A stretch of 64,000 bases of DNA from an uncultured Desulfovibrio sp. (GTDB lineage: Bacteria; Desulfobacterota; Desulfovibrionia; Desulfovibrionales; Desulfovibrionaceae), in assembly GCA_949291675.1 (NCBI GenBank), contig CASEWR010000167.1, positions 1 to 64,000 on the forward strand. Direction: 5' to 3'. A program made the position numbers and the translations under genes. A model generated the notes under the pieces. That model did no database searches and had not been told where the DNA came from. It was given only the letters and a program-made list of their open reading frames with translations. This document shows positions 27,281 to 35,669 of the stretch, piece by piece (position 1 is the first letter of the stretch; the number at the start of each line of letters is the position of its first letter).

Positions 27281-28004
27281 GGAATATCTCTCACAAAATA
27301 TGGCAGGAACTGCCAGAGGATACCGTGTACAGTTCCGGTGAGAAAAAAGGCCGGTGTGGCGATTTTACAGCGAAACAGGGACAGGGTACCAGTGCAGTGC
27401 CTTGGTGGTGAAACAATGATGCGCAGTCAGGAAAAAATTCCGCACATTCCTGACAATGCGCATACCCTGAGAGCAGGAAAAGCATACGCAGCATGACTGA
27501 CAGGCATCGCTGCAGCTGTCACGCAGGGAGGCCGGTATATGGTGTTGTGCCGGCCACAGGGCTTTTCCCGGAGCAGTTTGCGCTCATCCGGGCATGCGGT
27601 GACGCACGACGCCTGGAAAGAGAGGTATTCTGTTGTGACGCATCTGTGGAGCCTCTTTTTTGCGCCCCGCAAGGCCGTAAAGGTTTCAAACGGTCTGCTG
27701 TGCAAAGGCTGTTTCAGGAGGTTTGTTCTGGTAAGGTAGCGCCGCAGAAGTCGGGGTAACAAGGGAAGAGAAAACAGGGCATGTGATGCATACGCCGGCT
27801 ACAGCACCCAAAGCCCCTCGCGTTGTCCTTAGCCCGTCGCGTTGTCTTTTGGGGAGCTGTGTGTATGCGGAAAAAGCACCTGCTTGCATGAAGCAGCTGC
27901 CTTACAAAATCTCTAGCACGCACCCTCTTTTTGTGTCAACGATTTTGAGACAGCGACGCACTACTGCATAGCTATGTCTGCAATAGACCGGAACACATTC
28001 TTTT
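27281..28004. other. Intergenic region between T6SS locus and tolC-like gene
   Basis: About 720 nt without a supported gene. It contains the promoter candidate at 27910-27939. A perfect short palindrome CATAGCTATG lies near 27968. No strong terminator for the long T6SS transcript was found directly after tssA. Confidence 0.55.
27910..27939 (-). promoter_or_regulatory. Possible promoter toward the tolC-like gene
   Basis: A consensus TTGACA on the minus strand is followed after 18 bases by TAGAGA, a weak -10. It would leave a leader of about 620 nt before the gene. Confidence 0.35.
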
Positions 28005-29693
28005 TTATCGTTGCTGCACAACTGAGGACGGCTTGAGCAGGGCCATGCGCACAAGCAGTTCCTGCTGCTGTTGGGCAGTCCTGGCAGCGCTTTCCGCATC
28101 ATTTGCCTCGATCTGGGCAAGGCAGGTCCTTGACACGGCACAAATGTCCAGCATGAGTTCCCTGTCCCAGCGCTGTGTCTGCAATGCGTCAGCTTTTTCC
28201 AGCAGATCCCTGGCGAGGGAGAGAGCAGGTGCAAAGGCCTGGCAGCGCATGAGCATGCGCACCTGTTCCAGTCGCAGGGCAAGCCAGTCACGGCTGTCTG
28301 CAGCAGGGCCGGGCTCGAGCATGTCCAGGGCTTCTGCCTGCTGATTCTGAGCAAAGAGCGCGCGGGCTTTGGCAATGCGGTCCTGTGTCGCATCCTGCGG
28401 AGGCCGGGAGCTGCCTGTACCCGCGATCTCTGCAAGCCAGGCGCAGGTTGCCGCATCCGCAAAGGGTGTGCCGTCACTGAAGGCTGCGCGCTCAACACCG
28501 GGCAGGCGGCGCACAAAGGCCAGGGTCTCCAGGGCAAGGACATCAGCAGCCGGACTGTGCAGGGCCTGCAGGCTGGCGCTGAGCATGCGCAGGGCATCCA
28601 GCCAGAAGAGATGGCTGCCCCAGCTGTTACGCAGGGCTGTCAGGGCCTCGGCATGCATGCCGGCTGCTCCAAGCTGCTCCAGCGCTTTACGCTCGCTCTC
28701 GTCAGGAGGCGGAAGCGGCGTGCGCCCTCCCTCACTCGGGGGCAGGTTTGCTATCATGCCCAGGCGGGCCAGGCAGAGGCTTTGCCAGGCCAGGGGCGAG
28801 AGCGGGTCTTCGCCAAGCAGGGCCTCGGCAAAGTCGCCGGCATAGCGTAAGAATTCCCTGCGGTTGTGCTCGGCATTGTCACTGAGTGCGGCAGGGGCGG
28901 CAAGGCGGGGTGCTTCAACAGCAGGCCGGGCTGGCTGCGCTGCCTGGGGCTGGGGAGCCTGCGGTATGCCTTCACGAGGCTGCGGGGCAGAAGACACTGC
29001 CTGTCCGGGAGCCTGCCGGGGACTATCCGCTGTTTCTGCAGGCTGCGGGGCTGCCTGAGCGTCCTGAACAGGTTGGGCGTTTTGGGCGTCCTGAATGCCC
29101 TGGGCTGCCCCGGCACCCTGGACAGGAGCTTCGCCGGCAGGCACTGCGTTTTCCATGGGCATGAGGCGTCGTGCCCTGTCCATGAGGGGGCGAAGTGAGG
29201 GAAAGTCCGGCAGCTGCTCGGCAATGGCGTTATCCAGGGCCTGCAGGTTGTCGGTAAGGGCTGTGAGAAGGTCTGGGTCAAATCTGGCCTCACTGTCTGC
29301 AGCAAGGCTGTCCAGGGCCAGTTCCATGCGCTCCTGCCACCAGGCCATGGCATTGATGCGCCCGCGCACGCGCCGCAGCACAGGAAAGCCTGTCTCCCAG
29401 TAGGTGGTGACGAGGCCTGCCAGCAGGGCAGCGCCGTCTGCTATGCCCTCCAGGCCGTGCTGGCGATAGAGGGCATAGGCAAGATAGCTTGCTGCCTGAA
29501 AGTCCTTGGCCTTGTGCTGCAAAACGAGCATGGCCTGCTCTTCCACCACCTCCCAGCGGCATTCCTGGGAGTGCGAGATGGAGTTGAGCTTCTCCACTTC
29601 CTCGAGCATGCGCGTGTATTCAGGCTCGTAGCGCGAGTCCGCGCCACCGGGATTGTCTCCTGCAATGGGCTTGAGCAGCGTGGAAATGTCCAT
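28005..29693 (-). CDS. tssA: T6SS protein TssA (ImpA N-terminal / VasJ type)
   Basis: A 562-residue TssA, which caps and helps prime the growing sheath-tube at the baseplate. Residues 1-125 are the conserved ImpA-N domain (MDISTLLKPIAGDNPGGADS, then YWETGFPVLRRVRGRINAM). Residues about 182-268 are a Pro/Gln/Ala-rich linker of low complexity, and the remaining helical C-terminus matches the VasJ-type extension. The start at 29693 follows GAGGTCACT; the frame is open upstream without support. It is the last gene of the T6SS locus and lies 90 nt after the periplasmic binding protein. Confidence 0.9.
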   Translation of the reverse strand: MDISTLLKPIAGDNPGGADSRYEPEYTRMLEEVEKLNSISHSQECRWEVVEEQAMLVLQHKAKDFQAASYLAYALYRQHGLEGIADGAALLAGLVTTYWETGFPVLRRVRGRINAMAWWQERMELALDSLAADSEARFDPDLLTALTDNLQALDNAIAEQLPDFPSLRPLMDRARRLMPMENAVPAGEAPVQGAGAAQGIQDAQNAQPVQDAQAAPQPAETADSPRQAPGQAVSSAPQPREGIPQAPQPQAAQPARPAVEAPRLAAPAALSDNAEHNRREFLRYAGDFAEALLGEDPLSPLAWQSLCLARLGMIANLPPSEGGRTPLPPPDESERKALEQLGAAGMHAEALTALRNSWGSHLFWLDALRMLSASLQALHSPAADVLALETLAFVRRLPGVERAAFSDGTPFADAATCAWLAEIAGTGSSRPPQDATQDRIAKARALFAQNQQAEALDMLEPGPAADSRDWLALRLEQVRMLMRCQAFAPALSLARDLLEKADALQTQRWDRELMLDICAVSRTCLAQIEANDAESAARTAQQQQELLVRMALLKPSSVVQQR

Positions 29694-29783
29694 AGTGACC
29701 TCACAGGCAAAATTGCCCTGGAAAAGAGAGGGGCTGAAGGAAACGTCAGGCAGAAGGAAAGGCAGGGGCACTGGCGCAAGGCT

Positions 29784-31073
29784 TCAGGGGCGCGTGCCAT
29801 TGACGTGCCAGTTGCCGTTTGCGTCAACATAGTCCTCAGTGATGGCAAGCACGCGCACAGGTGGCTCCCAGCCTGCCTTTTGTGCCGCAGACATGTTCAG
29901 GGACAGCGTCAGGGCATGGGGGAAGCTGATATTGCGCCTGTCAGGCAGCATGCCCCTGCTGTAGTCCAGGAGAAGGCGGGCAAGAAGGCGCCCGGTCTCA
30001 AGACGCGGGCTTTTGCCCGGGCCGAGCAGGGCACCGGCCCGCACTTCCCTGCCGCCTGCCAGGGAGAGGACGGGGATGCCTGCCTGTCTGAGCGGGGCCA
30101 GGACCTTCTGCACATCCATGTGGCTGGCAGGCTCCGAGGAAATGGAGAGGAAGACTGCCTCAACACCCTTGTGCACAAGCTCCCTGTGACAGGCAAGCAG
30201 CCTTTCTTCCAAAATGCCCGGCTCCCTGCTCCAGAGGTCTGCCTCGCAGCGCATAAGGGCAAAGCCGTGGCGCTGTGCAGCCTGCTCAAGCCCGGCAAGG
30301 CCTGCCATTGCCTGCCCTGCCGGCGAGATATCCTGCACACAGCCTGCTTTTGCAAAGCCGAAGAGGCTGTGAAAAAACCCTGTCAGGCGCTCAAGATGGC
30401 CTTGTTCGTGCACGAGGAAGACCTGTTTGTCCGCACTGCCGGCAAGCGCTGCCTCCAGGTTCGTGCCCTTGAGAGAGGTGATTGAGGAGACCAGTACCGG
30501 AATGGTGAGCGAGCTTTGCAGTGCATCCTGCGCAGTCCAGGTGTCAAAGCCCAGCACAAGGTCAATGTCCCCTTCTGCCACACGCGTTTCCACAGCCTTC
30601 AGCACGCTTTTGCGCCTGTCCCCGCTCCAGTCGCAGGAGTAAAAGGCATCGCGCACAAAGACAATGCTGTCGGCAGCATGATCACTGAGCCACTCCCACA
30701 TGGCCCTCGCACTGCTGGTGACAGGTTCCGGCAGCTGCGCACTGGTGAGACAGCCTTTGCTGTGCAGCACCTCAGCCAGGCCGCGCAGAATGAGCTGATG
30801 ATCTTCGTGAGGGCCGCCTTCCCAGTAGAGAACGCGTACAGTCCTGGCCGGGAGAGGTGCAGGATGGCTGTGTGCAGACTCTCTGTGCACAGACTGTGTC
30901 ACTGCGCTGTCCGTAAGCCCGGTCTGCCCCGGGACAGCCGTGTCTGCTGCCAGGGAAAATCCGGGCAGAAAAAATCCGGACAGAAAGCACAGGCAGAGAA
31001 AAAGGCAGAGGGCAGAAGTGGAGGTTGCAGGGGACATGCCGGGCGCGATTTTCAGGGCTTGCAGAACGCTCAT
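29784..31073 (-). CDS. Periplasmic binding protein (ABC-substrate-binding-like), likely sensor
   Basis: A 429-residue exported protein with a type-1 periplasmic binding fold of the TrpX / ABC substrate-binding kind. Residues about 20-44 form a hydrophobic signal peptide ending SLAAD. The mature part has the repeating lobes of this fold (VRVLYWEGGPHEDHQL, then DLVLGFDTWTAQDAL and VSSITSLKG). No ABC permease or ATPase gene is nearby. Its ATG overlaps the phosphatase stop (ATGA), with AGGAGG upstream, so the two proteins are made together. I infer that it presents a ligand to the periplasmic sensor domain of the phosphatase. Confidence 0.8.
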   Translation of the reverse strand: MSVLQALKIAPGMSPATSTSALCLFLCLCFLSGFFLPGFSLAADTAVPGQTGLTDSAVTQSVHRESAHSHPAPLPARTVRVLYWEGGPHEDHQLILRGLAEVLHSKGCLTSAQLPEPVTSSARAMWEWLSDHAADSIVFVRDAFYSCDWSGDRRKSVLKAVETRVAEGDIDLVLGFDTWTAQDALQSSLTIPVLVSSITSLKGTNLEAALAGSADKQVFLVHEQGHLERLTGFFHSLFGFAKAGCVQDISPAGQAMAGLAGLEQAAQRHGFALMRCEADLWSREPGILEERLLACHRELVHKGVEAVFLSISSEPASHMDVQKVLAPLRQAGIPVLSLAGGREVRAGALLGPGKSPRLETGRLLARLLLDYSRGMLPDRRNISFPHALTLSLNMSAAQKAGWEPPVRVLAITEDYVDANGNWHVNGTRP

Positions 31074-33289
31074 GCCGCACCTCCTGTACTTTTTGGGGCT
31101 GAGCAGGGCCGGGATGCCGTCTTCCCTGTCTTTTTGCCGTGCAGTGGCCTGGCATCCGGCAGGTGCGGCGTGGCATGGGCAGCCTGTTCCAGACAGAGCA
31201 TGGTAAAGTCATCGGTCTGTTCGACCTGGTCTGCCTGGCTTCCCGGCTCCTTTGCCCCGCTGTCCATGAACGTAGTGACGTCCCCGGCAATATATGCCAG
31301 CAGTGCGGCAGGGGAAAGCGTGCGCTGCTGCACAAGCACGGCAGCCAGGCGCTCTTCGCCATAGAAGGCACCCTGCCTGTCCCTGGCCTCACTGATGCCG
31401 TCTGTGAAGATCAGTACCCTGTCCTTCGGGGCAAGAGCGGCAGTCATGCTCGTGTAGACCAGGCCCGGCATGACACCCACCACAGGACCGCTCAGGCTGG
31501 CCAGGCGTTCGAGCCGGGGAGTGTCGCTGTGCATGCCGCTGCGCAGCACAAAAGGTGCGCAGTGGCCGCCATTGGCATAGGCAAGCTGTCCTGTTGCGGC
31601 ATCATGCACGCAGATGAACAGGGTCACAAACATGGTGGCCTTGTTGTTGCGCTCAAGCAGGGCATTGACCCTGGTCATGGCCCTGCCCGGGTCTGACTCT
31701 TCCTGCACGCACCAGCGCACCAGGGTCATGACCTGGGCCATGAAGAGGGCTGCGGGCACACCCTTGCCAGAGACATCGCCCACCACGTAGGCTGTGCGGC
31801 CATCCCCTGTCTGCAGCACATCAAAAAGGTCGCCGCCCACATCCCTGGCAGGGGAGAGGTATGCTGCTGCCTGGCCCTGCGAGAGGCTGGACACTGTGGC
31901 AGCATCAGGCAGCATGTCCTTCTGGATAAGGGCAGCTGCGGCAATTTCACCTGCCAGGCGTTCCCTGTCTGCCGTTTCCCTGACAAGGGTGCGGATGTTC
32001 TGTCCGAGGGCTCTGCCCATGGCAGCATAGGCCCTGGCCAGATCCCCGAGCTCATCCTTGCGCTGCAGGGGCAGGTGAGCCCTTGTTGTGTGCTCAAGTG
32101 CTTCCAGGGCATGGGCACTGCTCATGTCAAGGTCCGCCAGCTTTCTGGTGCGCCTGGTCAGCTGCAGGAGCGGGCGCAGGCTCTTGTGCATGGCTGCCAC
32201 GCTGAGCACAAGGGCGGCCAGCAAAAAGAGCAGGGTGACAAGGCCCAGCTGGACAAAGGCCTGGCGGACAGGGGCTGTGACTGTGTTCATGTCTATCTGC
32301 ATGCAGACAGCCCAGCCCGTGCTTTCAAAATACCTGCCCGCAGCAAGGACCCCGGTGTCGTCCTCCTCCACAAAGGCGGCACTGTTCTGCTCCCGCAGGC
32401 GCTGCACAAAGCCTTCAGGCAGGCGCACAGGCATGTGGCTTGTGGAGACCAGCAGCCGTTCTCCCTCAAAGATGACCATGTGTGTCACAGGATCCTCGAG
32501 ATAGCGGGTGTAGAGGGCGAGCAAAAGCTGCGTGCGAAAGGAGCGCTCAGCCAGGATGAGATCGCGCATGGGCTGCATGACCAGCACAATGTCGTCTGCT
32601 TCGGAAAGCGCCTGCTGTGACTGCTGCGGGCTCCAGACGGGCAGGGCAAAGACCAGGACCTCAGCGTCCTGCCGGGCAGTTCTGCCCTGCTGCCCGCTGC
32701 TGTGCAGCTCGCGACACACAAAGAAGCTGCCTTTTTCCGGCAGGGTGCGCAGGATTTGTGCTGCATCCGCAAGGTGCACGGACAGGGGGCCTGCTGCAAG
32801 AACGCCACCATCTGCCAGCTCGGCCTGCAGGGCTTTTTGTGACATATGCACCAGCACAAGAGTGTCATTCACAAGGGTGTCACTGTGCTCCGGCTCTTCT
32901 GTCTTTTCTGTCGCTCCCGCATCTTCCGTGTCTTCCGTCTTGTACAGCACAAGTTTGTCGTCCTGCACCTGCAGGCCCGAAAGCCGGCCTGCCGTTTTCA
33001 CATGTCCGGGCTGTGCGCCTCCCACACTTGCAAGCAGGGCTTTTGCCATGGTGCCAATGCGCTTCAGTCTGACCCGCCGCTCTGCCACAGCCTGCACCTT
33101 GCGGGCATGATAACTGTCCATGGCGTCATCAAGCAGGTCTTCTTCTGCCTGCAGCAGCATGGCCAGATCCTGTCTGCGCTGTGTGCTCATTTCCTGGCCA
33201 AGACGCTCCCAGGAGAGCCAGAGCATCGTGCCGACAGACAGGCTGACTGCAACAACGACAATGAGAATAAGACGAAGGCGAAGACTCAT
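31070..33289 (-). CDS. Membrane SpoIIE-type PP2C phosphatase with periplasmic sensor and HAMP
   Basis: A 739-residue phosphatase of the RsbU/SpoIIE kind, which in partner-switching systems dephosphorylates a STAS antagonist. Order: membrane helix at about 7-27, periplasmic domain to about 330, second helix (LGLVTLLFLLAALVLSVAAM), HAMP-like linker, then PP2C domain. The metal-binding Asp residues lie in SPARDVGGDLFDV, GDVSGKGVPAALFM and FTDGISEARD; NGGHCAPFVL also fits. Met 33289 was chosen because the first membrane helix starts right after it; the ribosome site is weak. It sits in one strand order with STAS and HATPase genes upstream and the binding protein downstream, forming a complete sensing and output chain inside the T6SS locus. 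Confidence 0.88.
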   Translation of the reverse strand: MSLRLRLILIVVVAVSLSVGTMLWLSWERLGQEMSTQRRQDLAMLLQAEEDLLDDAMDSYHARKVQAVAERRVRLKRIGTMAKALLASVGGAQPGHVKTAGRLSGLQVQDDKLVLYKTEDTEDAGATEKTEEPEHSDTLVNDTLVLVHMSQKALQAELADGGVLAAGPLSVHLADAAQILRTLPEKGSFFVCRELHSSGQQGRTARQDAEVLVFALPVWSPQQSQQALSEADDIVLVMQPMRDLILAERSFRTQLLLALYTRYLEDPVTHMVIFEGERLLVSTSHMPVRLPEGFVQRLREQNSAAFVEEDDTGVLAAGRYFESTGWAVCMQIDMNTVTAPVRQAFVQLGLVTLLFLLAALVLSVAAMHKSLRPLLQLTRRTRKLADLDMSSAHALEALEHTTRAHLPLQRKDELGDLARAYAAMGRALGQNIRTLVRETADRERLAGEIAAAALIQKDMLPDAATVSSLSQGQAAAYLSPARDVGGDLFDVLQTGDGRTAYVVGDVSGKGVPAALFMAQVMTLVRWCVQEESDPGRAMTRVNALLERNNKATMFVTLFICVHDAATGQLAYANGGHCAPFVLRSGMHSDTPRLERLASLSGPVVGVMPGLVYTSMTAALAPKDRVLIFTDGISEARDRQGAFYGEERLAAVLVQQRTLSPAALLAYIAGDVTTFMDSGAKEPGSQADQVEQTDDFTMLCLEQAAHATPHLPDARPLHGKKTGKTASRPCSAPKSTGGAA

Positions 33290-33610
33290 GAACAACTCAG
33301 GGAAAAACGCAGGGAAAAACGCAGGGAAAGGCTCTGGAAAGGAGCGGGAAGGACTCGGGGAAGGCAGCAGGCAAGCGTGCAGCGCTGAGGGCAACACATC
33401 CTTCTCTGTCACAGGACAGGGTATCACAGGACAGGGGCACAGGCCCTGGCAGGGTGTGCCTGTCACTGTCGCAGCAGGACAGGCAGGTACTGGGGCTGCC
33501 CGCCTGTGCTGGCCGTCTGTGTGACAGCTGCGGAACGTGGGGTGTGCAGGAATCTGCGAGTGCAGGAATCGGGGGGTGCAGAAGTCAGGGCGGGGAGCAG
33601 GTGCCGGGAG
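33290..33610. repeat. Intergenic region with decayed 11-12 bp tandem array
   Basis: About 320 nt between the switch kinase and the phosphatase. From 33298 to 33368 it carries about six imperfect copies of a unit like CAGGGAAAAACG. The first two are identical and the rest drift to GGGAAGGACT-type units. A second direct repeat (ATCACAGGACAGG-like, about 33408-33436) follows. The array abuts the phosphatase start codon and covers its expected ribosome site. Confidence 0.65.
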
Positions 33611-34018
33611 TCAGGCTGTCACCAGGACCTGGAGTTTGTTCCAGCCGTCTTCGCGGCTGTAGGTCACGGAAGAAGCCAGGGTCTTCACAAGGAAGATGCC
33701 CGCATGGCCCTCGGTCAGGGTCTCAAGGTTCTTCAGCCTGTTGCTGTCATCAAGGTCCAGAGGATTGAAGGGGACGCCCTTATCCTCGATGAGCAGGCTT
33801 GCCGCATCCATGTCAGCATGCAGGGTGACGCGCACAGGCCCCAGGGAAGGCGCTGCGGCATAGGCATGGCGGGCTGTATTGTAAAAGAGTTCTTCGACAA
33901 TGATGAAGACTTTCTGGCGCAGGGACATCTCGCTGCCGCAGGCAATCATTTCCTCGGCAACAAGGGAGAGCAGGGGGCGCAGATTCTCTTCTATGGCCGG
34001 GTACTCGCAGTATTTCAT
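33611..34018 (-). CDS. HATPase switch protein (RsbW-like anti-sigma / serine kinase)
   Basis: A 135-residue GHKL-type ATPase domain alone, as in RsbW/SpoIIAB switch kinases. The N-box reads VEELFYNTARHAY, the G1 region EDKGVPFNPLD and the G2-like region GHAGIFLVKTL, so ATP binding looks intact. In known partner-switching systems such a protein binds either a sigma factor or other target, or the unphosphorylated STAS partner, and phosphorylates that partner. Its ATG overlaps the STAS stop (ATGA), so the pair is translationally coupled. The target may be the ECF sigma factor of this locus or a T6SS component; this is not shown. Confidence 0.88.
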   Translation of the reverse strand: MKYCEYPAIEENLRPLLSLVAEEMIACGSEMSLRQKVFIIVEELFYNTARHAYAAAPSLGPVRVTLHADMDAASLLIEDKGVPFNPLDLDDSNRLKNLETLTEGHAGIFLVKTLASSVTYSREDGWNKLQVLVTA

Positions 34019-34377
34019 GACGGATCCAGGATGGCCTTTGCAGCGGCAAGGTCTGCCACTGCAGGAAAGATGGTGGAAAAGCCCGAGGTTGTGAAAATCT
34101 GTGCTGCAAGTCCGTCAAGGCCTGTGAGCACCAGTTTCCCCTGTCCTGCCATGAGCATCTTGCCCAGGGTCATGATGGCCCGCAGTCCTGAGCTGGTGAG
34201 ATAGGGCATGTCCTCGCAGGCAAGGACCAGAGCCTGTGGTTTTTCGGCTTCTATGGCTGCGCACAGTTCCTTTTGAAAGTCTGCCGTGGCAAGGCCGTCC
34301 AGCGCCGCAGTGACGCGGTAGACCAGGACATGGCCTGCAAAGCCTGCTTCGGCATCCTGCACGTGTTCCAGTATCAT
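34015..34377 (-). CDS. STAS-domain antagonist (RsbV/SpoIIAA-like)
   Basis: A 120-residue STAS protein, the phosphorylatable partner in a partner-switching module. The region ACEDMPYLTSSGLRAIMTLGK holds the conserved Ser of the SSGL motif that the switch kinase phosphorylates and the PP2C phosphatase resets. The start ATG 34377 follows GGGAGGAGAC. The gene overlaps the HATPase gene by four bases. It lies 97 nt after tssE, so the module is placed between the baseplate gene tssE and tssA. Confidence 0.9.
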   Translation of the reverse strand: MILEHVQDAEAGFAGHVLVYRVTAALDGLATADFQKELCAAIEAEKPQALVLACEDMPYLTSSGLRAIMTLGKMLMAGQGKLVLTGLDGLAAQIFTTSGFSTIFPAVADLAAAKAILDPS

Positions 34378-34474
34378 GTCTCCTCCCTGTGCTGTCTGTG
34401 TCTGCTGTATGCCTGCCGGGCGCCCTGTGCTGTCCCCTTCTTCCGGAGAAAGGACTGCACAGCGGCTGTCCACT

Positions 34475-34939
34475 TTATGGTGTCTCTGCCTGCTCATCGT
34501 CCCTGTATCTGCGCACGCTGATGCGTCCGTTGGGGGTGAGCACAGTCTGGAAATACATGGTGTGGTCATCCTGCAGGCCATGGACATTCATGGTGGCAGT
34601 GAGAGCAAAGCTGATCTTGAAGGGCTCGTTCCTGTCCTTGTGAAAGCGCACCTGAATGTCTTTAAGCCTGGGCTCGTAGCGGGTGATGACCCGGGTGAGA
34701 ATGTTTTCTATGCTGGCAATATTGGCGGCATTGTCCGAGGTGCACATGGAGGAAAAGTCGGGCATGCCGTAGTCCTGGGCAATGATGCTTGAGCCCTGGC
34801 GGGTGTTGAGCAGGCGGATGAGATGCTGCAGGATGGAGTTCTGCAACTCCTCCACATCGGGTTGCCTGCGCTCTGACGGCGCCATGGCCATGGCGCGGAT
34901 GCGCTCAAGAAGTCGTGTGCCTTCCAGTGTCGTGCTCAT
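34475..34939 (-). CDS. tssE: T6SS baseplate protein TssE (gp25-like)
   Basis: A 154-residue gp25-family protein that links the sheath base to the baseplate. The family core is visible: LQHLIRLLNTRQGSSIIAQDYGMPDF near residues 37-63, then IENILTRVITRYEPRLKDIQVRF. Its size is normal. No strong ribosome site precedes the ATG. It sits 39 nt after the unknown membrane protein downstream of tssM. Confidence 0.92.
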   Translation of the reverse strand: MSTTLEGTRLLERIRAMAMAPSERRQPDVEELQNSILQHLIRLLNTRQGSSIIAQDYGMPDFSSMCTSDNAANIASIENILTRVITRYEPRLKDIQVRFHKDRNEPFKISFALTATMNVHGLQDDHTMYFQTVLTPNGRISVRRYRDDEQAETP

Positions 34940-34978
34940 AGTCTCATGCTCGTGTCGTGCCCGGTAGTGTCGCGCTGC

Positions 34979-35554
34979 TCAGTGTCTGCTCCGGGTCTGC
35001 TGCACACTGCCAAGCACAAGGATGAGGGAATCTGTTGTGTAGCGGACTTCCTGCACACCTGTGCAGGCACCGACCAGGGAGAAGCGCACGAAGGTGCCGT
35101 GCTGCCCTGTCTGCACAAGGCGGATGGGGCAGGATTTGTCGCGGACAGTCATGTTGGCAGCCTTCATCTGCCACTGTCCGTGCAGGTCAAAGACAGAGGC
35201 CTGCACCTTGTCAAAGTGAAACGCCGAGTATTCTCCAAGGCTGCCTGACCAGGGCACAGTGACAGTGACTTCGGCCCTGTTTTTGTCCCAGGCAATGACC
35301 GGCGTGCCAAGGCTGCCGTGTCCTGCCTTTTTGCCTTGAGCAAGGAGCTGGAAGGCCGGGGTGGGCGGTGCTGCTTCATGAATCGGGACAGGTGCAGGAG
35401 CCGGGCTTTCCTGCACGACCAGGACAGGTGCTGGCGCAGGCAGCTGCGGGCTCCAGTCCAGACCCTGCACAGTGGTGATGGCCAGCACAAGGAAGAGGGT
35501 GCACCAGACCAGCAGGATCTGCAGCATGATGCGTTGCAGGCGCTTGGTACTCAC
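34979..35554 (-). CDS. Signal-anchored protein of unknown function, possible AMIN-like domain
   Basis: About 191 residues starting from a GTG (35554) with GGAG seven bases upstream; an ATG nine codons further in (35527) is the alternative. A basic N-terminus and one membrane helix (ILLVWCTLFLVLAITTVQGL) are followed by a Pro-rich stretch and a beta-rich domain of about 95 residues. The pattern SVFDLHGQW, VRLVQTGQHGTFVRFSL and TTDSLILVLG resembles the AMIN peptidoglycan-associated domain; this is a guess from pattern only. It has two Cys (SCPIR and GACTG) that could form a disulfide outside the cytoplasm. The place between tssM and tssE suggests a cell-envelope accessory of the T6SS. Confidence 0.7.
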   Translation of the reverse strand: MSTKRLQRIMLQILLVWCTLFLVLAITTVQGLDWSPQLPAPAPVLVVQESPAPAPVPIHEAAPPTPAFQLLAQGKKAGHGSLGTPVIAWDKNRAEVTVTVPWSGSLGEYSAFHFDKVQASVFDLHGQWQMKAANMTVRDKSCPIRLVQTGQHGTFVRFSLVGACTGVQEVRYTTDSLILVLGSVQQTRSRH

Positions 35555-35559
35555 AGAAC

Positions 35560-35662
35560 AACTCCGGGAAAGAAGAAACTCCGGGAAAGAAGAAACGCCG
35601 GGAAAGAATGAATTCCGGGAAAGAATGGACTCCGGGCAGGGGTGAACCTGGGGAAAGGAGGA
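35560..35662. repeat. 17-18 bp tandem array downstream of tssM
   Basis: Four good and two degenerate copies of a unit like AACTCCGGGAAAGAAG with a period of 17-18 bp. It fills the whole space between the tssM stop and the GTG start of the next gene, including its ribosome site. The repeated strand read on the mRNA is CTTTCCCGG-rich. Confidence 0.85.
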
Positions 35663-35669
35663 AACAACC

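Noticed and set aside
27620..27662. Plus-strand terminator between tolC and tssA
   Set aside because: AGAGG/CCTCT followed by a T-run gives only a 5-bp stem with a 26-nt loop, and no plus-strand gene precedes it.
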